From: Flagellimonas oceanensis
Lineage (GTDB): Bacteria > Bacteroidota > Bacteroidia > Flavobacteriales > Flavobacteriaceae
Direction of reading: 5' to 3'
Assembly (NCBI RefSeq): GCF_003992595.1
Contig: NZ_RZNA01000016.1
Span: 1-39,078, forward strand
DNA: 39,078 nt
Both the position numbers and the translations under genes were made by a program. The first letter of the stretch is position 1; every line of letters starts with the position of its first letter. The notes below the pieces were generated by a model. The model made no database searches and had not been told where the DNA came from. It worked only from the letters and a program-made list of their open reading frames with translations. This document shows positions 31,870 to 39,078 of this stretch, piece by piece.

Positions 31870-32633
31870 TCAAATTCTTTAGAAAAATTAGACAACGATT
31901 GTTAATAGAAAATAGATTCACCAAATACCTGTTGTATGCACTGGGCGAGATTATACTGGTGGTCCTTGGGATTTTGATCGCTCTACAGATCAACAACTGG
32001 AACGAACATAGAAAAGAGCTTCAAAAAGAATTGGTAATTGCGAAAGAACTATATAATGAATTACAACAAAACTTAATAGTAACCACAAAACACCAACAGC
32101 ATATTGAAAAAATAAACCAAGAAGTAATTTTCCTGCTTAATATAAGCAATGATTCCCTAAAGTCATTGACCAACAAAGAGCTAAACGAACATATTTTTGA
32201 ATCATCAAAAATCACCAGTTTTACACCAATTAACCAAAAGTTGAAAAGGATACTAGGTATAGAAAGTTTTGGGTTCAGCCATTCCAGAACGCTTTTAAAT
32301 GAACTCCAGGACTACAATAACTCCATTGATGATATTACTGCATTGAATGTATCAGCAGTTGATGTATTTAGAAATAGGATGGTTCCCTTTCTAGGCGAAA
32401 ATTTGAGTTTAAAAAATTTGATGCATGAAATGTACCCAAACAAAATAACCAAAAGTGACAATTACGTTGATGTTGGCCCCATTATTAAATCTATGGCTTT
32501 TGAAAATCTCTATGCAGATTTGTTTGCCTCTTACACTTCATACATTTTCTCTTTAGAGCGTACTAATGAATTAACAAAAAACCTAATAACGCATATCGAA
32601 AAAGCCTACCCGTCAGTTATCCCAACCAAATAA
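31866..32633 (+). CDS. DUF6090 family membrane protein, paralogue 3 of 5
   Basis: A 255-residue copy with the first type of N-terminus (KIRQRLLIENRFTKYLLYAL). The DNA for the membrane helix and NNWNEHRKE is nearly the same as in paralogue 2, while the later part is different (FTPINQKLKRILGIESFGFS). It starts 4 bp inside the previous gene (ATGA) and ends 8 nt before the next ATG. Confidence 0.88.
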   Translation: MIKFFRKIRQRLLIENRFTKYLLYALGEIILVVLGILIALQINNWNEHRKELQKELVIAKELYNELQQNLIVTTKHQQHIEKINQEVIFLLNISNDSLKSLTNKELNEHIFESSKITSFTPINQKLKRILGIESFGFSHSRTLLNELQDYNNSIDDITALNVSAVDVFRNRMVPFLGENLSLKNLMHEMYPNKITKSDNYVDVGPIIKSMAFENLYADLFASYTSYIFSLERTNELTKNLITHIEKAYPSVIPTK

Positions 32634-32641
32634 ACTCCTTC

Positions 32642-33400
32642 ATGATTAAATTCTTCAGAAAAATTAGGCAACGTATGTTGACAGAAAATCGATTTACCAA
32701 ATACTTAATGTACGCTTTGGGGGAAATCATTTTGGTCGTTGTTGGGATTTTGATTGCTCTACAGATCAATAATTGGAATGAACAAAGGAAAGAGCAGATC
32801 AGGGAAAAAAAGCTTTTATATTCACTAAAAGAGGATTTTCAAGCCACCAAATCCAATCTTCTGAAATCTTTGGATTATTATCCCGAATTAATGGAAAGGC
32901 TAGAAAAACAGCTGTCTTATTTGGGGTACAACAATGCTCAAATTACCGAAACCATAAAAACTCAATTAACTGGTACCTTTTTCCCTAACACAAAAATTTT
33001 TGATGGAAGTTTAAATGTTGTTCTGAGTTCAGAAAACCTACAATTGATTTCCAACGATAGCCTTAAAAAATACCTTACTGCCTACCCGTCTTACCTATCC
33101 AGTTTTAAAGAACAAGAAACCGATGCTAAAAAACTAGTCTTAAATGAACATCGGCCTATTTTGGAGCATTATTTTTCATTGACTGATTGGTATACTAGAG
33201 ATGGAAGAGATCCAGACTTGGCCTCTAGGACAGTACCTTCCGATTTTGTAGGGCTTGTCAATGACCGTGCTTTTCAAAATGTACTGGTAAAAGAAATTTA
33301 CCACATTAACTACACATTCGATGAAGCTGAAACACTTCTGAACAGGACGAATCAATTTCTAGAGGAGATAGATAAGGAATTAAACAGTGGCAACCCATGA
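32642..33400 (+). CDS. DUF6090 family membrane protein, paralogue 4 of 5
   Basis: A 252-residue copy with the first type of N-terminus (KIRQRMLTENRFTKYLMYAL) and helix, followed by NNWNEQRKE. The C-terminal part includes NVVLSSENLQLISNDSLKKY and a SLTDWYTRDGRDPDL segment. The stop overlaps the next start (ATGA, 33397-33400). Confidence 0.88.
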   Translation: MIKFFRKIRQRMLTENRFTKYLMYALGEIILVVVGILIALQINNWNEQRKEQIREKKLLYSLKEDFQATKSNLLKSLDYYPELMERLEKQLSYLGYNNAQITETIKTQLTGTFFPNTKIFDGSLNVVLSSENLQLISNDSLKKYLTAYPSYLSSFKEQETDAKKLVLNEHRPILEHYFSLTDWYTRDGRDPDLASRTVPSDFVGLVNDRAFQNVLVKEIYHINYTFDEAETLLNRTNQFLEEIDKELNSGNP

Positions 33401-34176
33401 TCAAGTTCTTCAGAAACATCCGCAAAAAACTCCTCAACGAAGGTAAAACCAGCAAATACCTTAAATATGCCTTAGGTGAGATTGTTCTCGTAGTAATAGG
33501 TATTCTTCTAGCACTTCAAATCAATAATTGGAACGAACACCGAAAGGAAGAAGCCAGCAAGAAAAAATTGATGCTCAACATCAAAGCAGAACTAATGGAA
33601 AATAAATTGAGAATGGAACACCATATCCTAGGTTTGCATAACAGCAATGCAATTTTGAACAAAGTGCTCCAATTCTCCACCGGATCACTACATATTCCCA
33701 TGGATAGCCTTAAGCAGTATTTAAAGGAAATGCAGTACTATGGTGAATTGGGCATTCTAACCTCTGTTCAGGAAGAAGCTATCGCATCAGGGAAATTTGT
33801 CATGTTGAGTGACACGCTCAAACAACACCTCTCCATTTTAAAGGATAATATAGAATCCAGAAATTTAATCCGAGATCAAGGGAGTCAACTATACACCAAT
33901 GACATTGATAATAAATTTGACAAGCTTTGGGCCAAGTTAGGTTTGGTGTATGAACCTCCTGAAGCTTTAAAGATACATCCGACAATTCCCATGCATCCAG
34001 ATTTTAGGTTACCCGATGATGAAATTGCAACTTTGGTTAAAGATGGTGAAACCTTCCTAGATCTATACAGGGTTTATCAAAATCAGTACAGCGATGAGAT
34101 TTGGGTAAAGTTTAGTCTTGAAACTATCACAAACAGAACCATTGATTTGATAGAAAAGGAATTAGCAGAAAATTAA
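33397..34176 (+). CDS. DUF6090 family membrane protein, paralogue 5 of 5
   Basis: A 259-residue copy with the second type of N-terminus (NIRKKLLNEGKTSKYLKYAL), like paralogue 2. The helix is followed by NNWNEHRKEEASKKKLM. Its outer part (QYYGELGILTSVQEEAIASG, then MLSDTLKQHLSILKDNIES) again differs from those of the other copies. It ends 65 nt before the serine beta-lactamase-like lipoprotein gene. It is the last in the array. Confidence 0.88.
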   Translation: MIKFFRNIRKKLLNEGKTSKYLKYALGEIVLVVIGILLALQINNWNEHRKEEASKKKLMLNIKAELMENKLRMEHHILGLHNSNAILNKVLQFSTGSLHIPMDSLKQYLKEMQYYGELGILTSVQEEAIASGKFVMLSDTLKQHLSILKDNIESRNLIRDQGSQLYTNDIDNKFDKLWAKLGLVYEPPEALKIHPTIPMHPDFRLPDDEIATLVKDGETFLDLYRVYQNQYSDEIWVKFSLETITNRTIDLIEKELAEN

Positions 34177-34241
34177 ACCTTTGAAAAACTTGACTCGCAA
34201 AGTAGAAAACTAGAACTTTCTAAAAACTATATCAACCCAAT

Positions 34242-35150
34242 ATGATCAACCAAACCAAATTAATACTAGCTGTCATTTTTTGCTACTGCATAACGGCCTG
34301 TCAACCCAAACCAACCCCAAAAGAAGCGTTGGAAACCAAAGTCCAAACTCAAATCGATTCCATTGAAGGCGATGTTGCTGTGGCATTTTTGAATCTTTCT
34401 GACCCTACGGACACCCTTTTTATAAATCAAAACGAAGAGTTCCATGCCGCCAGCACCATGAAAGTTCCCGTGATGATCGAGCTCTTCAAACAACAGGCTT
34501 CAGGGAAAATCAATCTGAACGATTCCATCCTTTTGGTCAATGAGTTTAAAAGCATTGTTGACGGCAGTCCGTACCGTATGGACATCGCGGATGACAGTGA
34601 TGATGTGATCTATGATAAAATAGACACCAAAGTGGCCATCAATGATCTTATGTACAGTATGATTACCGTGAGCAGTAATTTGGCCACCAATGTGTTGATT
34701 GAACTCGTGGATGCCAAAAAAGTGACGGCGACCATGCGGGATCTCGGTGCCGATAAAATCGAAGTCCTACGCGGTGTTGAAGATATCAAGGCTTATGAAT
34801 TGGGGCTTAGCAATTCCACAACAGCAAAAGACCTACTGGTCATTATGGAGTCCATTGCCACGAACAAAGCAGGAACCGAAACGGACTGCAAGGCTATGGT
34901 TGACATTTTAAAAGACCAACAGTTCAATGATATGATACCCGCCAAGCTCCCCAAAGCTGTTGAAGTGGCCCATAAAACAGGTTCCATAACGGGGGTCCAC
35001 CACGATGCCGGTATTGTGTATTTACCAGATGGGCGTAGCTATGTAGTGGTATTGCTCTCCAAAAATTTAAAAGACTTTGACAAGGGCACAGAACAATTGG
35101 CGGACATATCAAAAACCATTTATGATTATTTGATGGAACAAAACCGCTGA
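34242..35150 (+). CDS. serine beta-lactamase-like (class A related) lipoprotein
   Basis: A 302-residue protein with a lipoprotein signal (LILAVIFCYCITAC, C20). Class A beta-lactamase-related motifs are S71-x-x-K74 (ASTMKVP), S144-S145-N146 in the position of S-D-N, an omega-loop-like RGVEDIKAYELGL and K245-T246-G247 (HKTGSIT). Members of this group in Bacteroidota are often serine hydrolases without true resistance activity, so substrate is not decided. The gene follows the DUF6090 array by 65 nt and could be co-transcribed with it. Confidence 0.9.
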   Translation: MINQTKLILAVIFCYCITACQPKPTPKEALETKVQTQIDSIEGDVAVAFLNLSDPTDTLFINQNEEFHAASTMKVPVMIELFKQQASGKINLNDSILLVNEFKSIVDGSPYRMDIADDSDDVIYDKIDTKVAINDLMYSMITVSSNLATNVLIELVDAKKVTATMRDLGADKIEVLRGVEDIKAYELGLSNSTTAKDLLVIMESIATNKAGTETDCKAMVDILKDQQFNDMIPAKLPKAVEVAHKTGSITGVHHDAGIVYLPDGRSYVVVLLSKNLKDFDKGTEQLADISKTIYDYLMEQNR

Positions 35151-35221
35151 TTTTCCTTTTTTAGATGTAACATTTTTGATGATTCCTAGTCATATGGGCT
35201 CATCATCAAAAAACAATCAGA

Positions 35222-36142
35222 ATGACATTCTCCAACATGGCAAGTTCATGCCTTGCCTTTATTTTTATTTCCGCCCTTTTTCTAATGGGCTCCTGCTCCG
35301 AAGACAATGGCAATGATAATTTGCCAAACAACCAATACCTATTGATTCCGGACAACCATTTTGAACAAATGCTCATTGAACAAGGCATCGATACCGATGG
35401 CACCATTAATAGGCAAATGTTACGGGAAGATGCGGAACAAGTCAATCGATTGGATTTAAACCTTGAGAACCACTTTGGCGAAATTGAGGATTTGAAAGGC
35501 ATCGAAGGATTCACAAATATCACTTTTTTATCAGCAGCCGGACAAAATATTGAAGACATCGATTTAAGTTCCAACACCAAATTGGATACTCTATTTCTTC
35601 AAAACAATTACCTGACCACTATCGATATAAGCCACAATGTAAATTTGAAGGTAATCGATGTTCTGGTAAACGAACTGCATACCATTACGGGACTGGAACA
35701 TGCTGGTCAACTTAAGAAGTTGAACCTATCCTATAATTACTTTGAGGATTTTAGCATTTCCAATGCATCCATCGAACATCTTCTTATCAGCGATAACCAA
35801 TTAACAACCTTCGATTCGTCCGGAGCGCCCCATCTAAAAAGTGTTTTGTTGACCACCAACCAACTGAGCTCGGTAGATTTTAGTGCCAATCCATCTCTGG
35901 AGACCGTATTGATTTCAAATAACAAGCTGCAACACATCAACCTTGATGACAATCCGAACCTGATGTATTTTTATGCATCATCCAACCAAATGACCCGTTT
36001 GGATGTGAGCCAAAATACAGCGCTCATAGATTTACGAGTGGATAGAAACCCGGATTTAAGCTGTATCAAAATCCATAGCGGACAGGAAATACCTACGGTA
36101 TCCATATCCGAATACCAAGAATTGAACGAAGTTTGCGAATAA
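35222..36142 (+). CDS. leucine-rich-repeat lipoprotein
   Basis: A 306-residue protein with a signal ending FLMGSC (lipid Cys at about 25) and eight to nine leucine-rich repeats from about residue 75 on. Typical units read KLDTLFLQNNYLTTIDISHN, HAGQLKKLNLSYNYFEDFSI, and PNLMYFYASSNQMTRLDVSQ. The N-terminal part (LIPDNHFEQMLIEQGIDTDG) is the Flavobacterial 'NFE..LI..GID.DG' leader found before LRR repeats. Such surface lipoproteins usually mediate contacts with other proteins or cells. Function here is unknown. The start could be M6 (35237). Confidence 0.88.
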   Translation: MTFSNMASSCLAFIFISALFLMGSCSEDNGNDNLPNNQYLLIPDNHFEQMLIEQGIDTDGTINRQMLREDAEQVNRLDLNLENHFGEIEDLKGIEGFTNITFLSAAGQNIEDIDLSSNTKLDTLFLQNNYLTTIDISHNVNLKVIDVLVNELHTITGLEHAGQLKKLNLSYNYFEDFSISNASIEHLLISDNQLTTFDSSGAPHLKSVLLTTNQLSSVDFSANPSLETVLISNNKLQHINLDDNPNLMYFYASSNQMTRLDVSQNTALIDLRVDRNPDLSCIKIHSGQEIPTVSISEYQELNEVCE

Positions 36143-36237
36143 GGGTTAGGATAGTACAAACAGCACAAACGATGTACTGGAACTCTTGTTTTTAAAGGAT
36201 ATTTCGCCGAAATTGAAACCCATAAAAACATCAACCT

Positions 36238-37914
36238 TTGAAAACAACCAACTTTATCCTTCCTTTGTTATTCGTGCTCTTGCTGAGCTGTAAAACCGAT
36301 ACCAAAGAAAGTGCTACAGCAACCCCGACCTCAACCGAAAATTTTACTTCCAACGATTATCAAGACTTAGTGGCCTTGTTCAAAGAATGGAGAACGTTCG
36401 AGAATCCTCCACTTTTGGATGGAGCTCCCGATTACACCGCGGAAACCTTCGAAAAACGTTGGCCAGCTTTCAAGGAATTGCAGTCAAAACTACAGAGCAT
36501 CGACACCACCAACTGGTCCGTGGAAAATAAAGTGGATTGGATGATCGTATGGGCCGAAATGAACGGCTACGACTTCAACCAGCGCGTTTTACAACCGTGG
36601 GTGCGCGATCCCGCCTATTACAAAGTGGTCTGGACCGCTAAAAGCGATGTGCCCGCCCACGAGGGACCCACCAATCATGGTACTACGGAACTGTGGACCT
36701 ATAATTTTCCTTTATCCACCGAGGAACGTTCCAGGTTATTGTCCGACCTAAAAGTAATTGCACCCTTTTACACCCAAGCCAAGAAAAACTTAACAGGCAA
36801 CGCTCGGGAGTTATGGATCACAGGTATCCGGGACATCAAAAACCAGAGCGTTGTGCTCACCGACTTAAAAAAGAACGATGCGCTCCAAGACGATGCCGAA
36901 CTACTTGCCGTTATCGATGAGGCCATAGCGTCCACCAACGACCTTGTTACGTGGTTGGAGACTGAATCCGGATCCAAAACCGGCCCTTCGGGCATTGGCA
37001 AGGACAATTACACCTGGTATATGCAAAATGTACACTTGGTGCCGTTGACATGGGAAGATGAGGTCATGATCTTAAAACGGGAACTCGCCCGCGCATGGAC
37101 CTCCTTAAAATTGGTGGAGCACAACAACAGGAACCTGCCGGAACTGGAGGATGCGGACTCCCCAGAGGCCTATGATAAAATGGCCGATGCATCCGCAAAA
37201 AGCTTGATGGACTTTTTGGAGCAACAGGACATCGTTACCGTAAAACCGTATTTCGACCCTGCCCTACGCGAGCATTTGGGGGAATTTATCCCCAAGGAAA
37301 AACGTAATTTCTTCGCTATTGGAGAACACTACGATGCCAGACCCCTTTACTCCCATTTTTACCATTGGTTTGAACTGGCACGTATGGATTTGGAGCCCCA
37401 CAAAAGCGAAATCAGGAAAGGCCCGTTGTTGTACAACATTTGGGATTCCCGGAACGAAGGAACCGCCACGGCCGTGGAAGAAATGTTTATGCAGGCCGGA
37501 CTGTACAACGACAGCCCACGAACCAAAGAGATCGTATACATTATGATTGCGCAGCGTGCCGCCAGAGGTTTGGGCTCGTTATATGCCCATGCCAATGAAA
37601 TGACCATGGAAGAGGCCGGAGGCATCCACAGCGAGTACACCCCGCGTGGTTGGATGAAGACCGAAAAAGAACTGCTCATTTTTGAGCAACACCTCTATCT
37701 GCGCCAACCCGGGTATGGATCTAGCTATATTACCGGTAAATATTTATTGGAGGCTGCCTTGGCCGATTATGCCCGACTACAGGAACTGGAGGGCGAACCC
37801 TTTGCCCCAAAGGACTTTTTTGACACCTTGAACAGCATCGGAAACATCCCTATTTCCTTGGGACATTGGCAAATGACGGGCTCGGATGAGCATTTAAAAA
37901 TCATTACGGAATAA
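36238..37914 (+). CDS. DUF885 family lipoprotein
   Basis: A 558-residue protein from a TTG start at 36238, chosen because it gives the lipoprotein signal [21 protein letters not shown]885 features are an [12 protein letters not shown] region (position of the 'EGWALYAEEL' stretch) and a C-terminal [20 protein letters not shown] block. The metal-binding HExxPGHH motif of many DUF885 proteins is not seen; the corresponding part reads [20 protein letters not shown]. The enzyme type of the family is unclear, though metallopeptidase-like. An imperfect hairpin at 37927-37954 lies 12 nt beyond the stop. Confidence 0.85.
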   Translation: MKTTNFILPLLFVLLLSCKTDTKESATATPTSTENFTSNDYQDLVALFKEWRTFENPPLLDGAPDYTAETFEKRWPAFKELQSKLQSIDTTNWSVENKVDWMIVWAEMNGYDFNQRVLQPWVRDPAYYKVVWTAKSDVPAHEGPTNHGTTELWTYNFPLSTEERSRLLSDLKVIAPFYTQAKKNLTGNARELWITGIRDIKNQSVVLTDLKKNDALQDDAELLAVIDEAIASTNDLVTWLETESGSKTGPSGIGKDNYTWYMQNVHLVPLTWEDEVMILKRELARAWTSLKLVEHNNRNLPELEDADSPEAYDKMADASAKSLMDFLEQQDIVTVKPYFDPALREHLGEFIPKEKRNFFAIGEHYDARPLYSHFYHWFELARMDLEPHKSEIRKGPLLYNIWDSRNEGTATAVEEMFMQAGLYNDSPRTKEIVYIMIAQRAARGLGSLYAHANEMTMEEAGGIHSEYTPRGWMKTEKELLIFEQHLYLRQPGYGSSYITGKYLLEAALADYARLQELEGEPFAPKDFFDTLNSIGNIPISLGHWQMTGSDEHLKIITE

Positions 37915-37926
37915 AGCGCTCGGAAC

Positions 37927-37954
37927 ACAACTCGCCATATTCTATTGGCGTTGT
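37927..37954. other. imperfect hairpin after the DUF885 gene
   Basis: Inverted arms acaac-cgcca and tggcg-ttgt enclose an 8-nt loop. There is no T-run, so it may not be a rho-independent terminator. Confidence 0.3.
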
Positions 37955-37980
37955 AGCCATTACCATCAAAATATTTTCAT

Positions 37981-38320
37981 ATGAACAAAATTGAAAGATT
38001 CAAAAAAATTGGATTACTGTTAATAGGGATGCTGACGTTTCAGTTAGCACTTTCTCATGGGAATTATTTGCCTGGATATGTAATTAAAAAAAGTACCGAT
38101 ACATTATATGGATACATAGACTATAGAAACTGGGATCAAAATCCTGACAAAATTAATTTTAAAACGAATACTGAAAGCAATCCGATTTCCTTCAATCCGA
38201 TTGATATAATTGAGTTCAAGGTTGATGGAGAACTTTATGTGAGCGGAATTATAAAAACTGAGGTTTCTCCAACACAAACTAACAGGCTGAATTATAATCC
38301 CCGAATAAACACAAAGGTCG
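37981..38320 (+). pseudogene. exported hypothetical protein truncated by an IS3 element
   Basis: The frame starts at 37981 with a signal peptide (KIGLLLIGMLTFQLALSHG) and continues with PGYVIKKSTDTLYGYIDYRN, a segment often seen at the start of longer Flavobacterial exported proteins (typically several hundred residues, as I recall). It reads into the IS3 left end at 38321 and stops at 38337 with a non-family tail. So only the 5' part (about 113 residues) remains in view; the rest would lie beyond the IS, outside the window. Confidence 0.7.
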
Positions 38321-38402
38321 TGACCTCCTCCCGTTAAACCGGACAATTTAAAACTAGAGTTTCCGGGCGAATAAATGTTTAACTTTAAACAAGTATTTGC
38401 AT

Positions 38403-38669
38403 ATGAGACGATCAAAGTATTCAGAATCGCAGATCGTATTTGCGATTAAACAGGTGGAGACGGGGACCCGTATCCAAGAGGTATGTCGCAAGATGGGCAT
38501 CAGTGAGGCCACATTTTACAATTGGAAGAAGAAATATGGTGGGCTGGGTGTTTCCGAACTCCGGAGGCTGAAGAACCTGGAGGAGGAGAACGCACAGTTG
38601 AAGAAACTGGTCGCCGACCTGAGTCTGGACAAACAGATCCTACAGGACGTGCTGAAAAAAAAGTTCTGA
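38403..38669 (+). CDS. IS3-family transposase OrfA
   Basis: An 88-residue protein (MRRSKYSESQIVFAIKQ...) with an N-terminal helix-turn-helix (GTRIQEVCRKMGISEATFYN) followed by a leucine-zipper-like helix (LEEENAQLKKLVADLSLDKQ). The ATG at 38403 is preferred over the TTG at 38397. It ends KKKF immediately past an A8 run (38655-38662), the place for -1 frameshifting to make the OrfAB transposase. Confidence 0.92.
   Translation: MRRSKYSESQIVFAIKQVETGTRIQEVCRKMGISEATFYNWKKKYGGLGVSELRRLKNLEEENAQLKKLVADLSLDKQILQDVLKKKF
38655..38663 (+). promoter_or_regulatory. programmed -1 ribosomal frameshift site (A8G)
   Basis: A run of eight A residues followed by G ends orfA. A -1 shift here joins orfA to orfB. 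This is the usual way IS3 elements make their full transposase. Whether it is used in this host is inferred. Confidence 0.65.
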
Positions 38670-39078
38670 GGCCGTCCCGAAAGCGCGGGATGGTCGATAA
38701 TATAAGGATGGAGTACAATATTTCCATCCAGCGTTGCTGCAAGCTCGTATTGCTGCACAAGAGTGTTTTCTATTACAGGGCCAAGGGCCGTAGCGATGAA
38801 CTGTTGCGCATGAGAATGAACGAGATTGCCGCTGTCAGGGTACGCTACGGGTTCTGGCGTATCCATATTCTTTTGAGACGGGAGGGTTTCATGGACAACC
38901 ACAAACGCATGTACAGGGTCTATTGTGAGGAAGGGCTGAACCTGAGGAGCAAGCGGCCCAAACGGAACCGTTCCGCCGCACACAGACAGCCCGCAGAGGG
39001 GAACGCCTCCAGTTTGAACGAATGTTGGAGCATGGATTTTGTCTCGGACCAGTTGTACAACGGGAGCCGTTTCAGGGC
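38663..39078 (+). CDS. IS3-family transposase OrfB (partial)
   Basis: In the -1 frame after the A8 slippery run (38655-38662), the reading frame stays open to the window edge. An in-frame ATG (MVDNIRMEYNISIQRCC) is at 38690. Visible parts are the HTH_21-like region VRVRYGFWRIHILLRREGF and the start of the integrase core, WSMDFV, with the first catalytic Asp. The rest of the DDE core lies beyond 39078. This frame is absent from a simple ATG-to-stop scan because it runs off the window. Confidence 0.85.

Larger units (their letters stand above)
38321..39078 (+). mobile_element. IS3-family insertion sequence (left part only)
   Basis: The left end is placed at 38321 (tgacctcctcccgttaaacc), which has the TGA-C-C(T/C)-CC and 'aaaccggacaattt' form of IS3-family ends. 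orfA (38403-38669) and orfB (38663 on, -1 frame) follow in the usual order. The right end is outside the window. The insertion splits the gene at 37981. Confidence 0.8.

Noticed and set aside
1..39078. tRNA or rRNA genes and riboswitches
   Set aside because: I saw no cloverleaf-like, rRNA-like or known riboswitch sequence on reading the intergenic stretches; a covariance search would be needed to exclude them fully.

Overview
The window looks like chromosome of a marine member of the Flavobacteriaceae (Bacteroidota), in the Muricauda/Allomuricauda/Maribacter neighbourhood. Visible support includes promoters of the TAnnTTTG type with weak or absent Shine-Dalgarno sequences, many short lipoprotein signals ending in Cys, Bacteroidota-specific families (DUF6090, DUF4251, a MutS2 without Smr domain, a fused alpha/beta E1 2-oxoacid dehydrogenase) and the Flavobacterial type of interspersed palindromic repeat (ends gtcatttcgag / cgtcattctga). 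The genus is an inference; no rRNA, tRNA or CRISPR was seen.

Layout. 1-2587 is an IS21-family element (istA, istB, multiple terminal repeats) that cuts an Rpn-type nuclease/transposase gene whose 3' part remains at 2588-2866. 2858-5918 is an AT-rich, minus-strand cassette: a LexA/UmuD-like self-cleaving repressor, a DUF932-like protein and a two-helix membrane protein. It has an accessory-gene look and is the best candidate here for an undescribed (possibly damage-induced, possibly defence) system. 6074-10312 is a stress or detoxification locus: an AraC-family regulator with a DUF302 protein, then a DUF1348 (NTF2-like) protein, a YHS protein, an AhpD-like protein and an exported isochorismatase-like hydrolase. 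The last two transcription units have promoters of identical geometry (paired TGGAC boxes 21 bp apart, 23 bp from the -7 element), which points to one local regulon.

10546-15849 holds small membrane and unknown proteins, a sorbosone-dehydrogenase-like lipoprotein, a DUF4251 lipoprotein, a DMT transporter, and a lipocalin-OmpA lipoprotein pair. 15853-23127 is mostly core metabolism: the fused E1 of a branched-chain 2-oxoacid dehydrogenase, divergent from a 2OG-Fe(II) oxygenase and a SUI1-type factor, then a DUF1835 protein, a nucleoside phosphorylase, a cytoplasmic substrate-binding-like protein, and uracil-DNA glycosylase with a 34-residue membrane peptide. 23128-30098 contains MutS2, an exported alpha/beta hydrolase with TPR, a Tat-exported Gfo/Idh/MocA oxidoreductase and an ArsP-type permease.

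30398-34176 is a tight run of five tandem DUF6090 paralogues with a nearly constant membrane anchor and divergent extracytoplasmic parts. It is followed by a serine beta-lactamase-like lipoprotein, a leucine-rich-repeat lipoprotein and a DUF885 lipoprotein. At the right edge an IS3-family element (38321 onward, orfA/orfB with a -1 frameshift site) truncates another exported-protein gene and runs off the window. Both window edges lie in insertion sequences.
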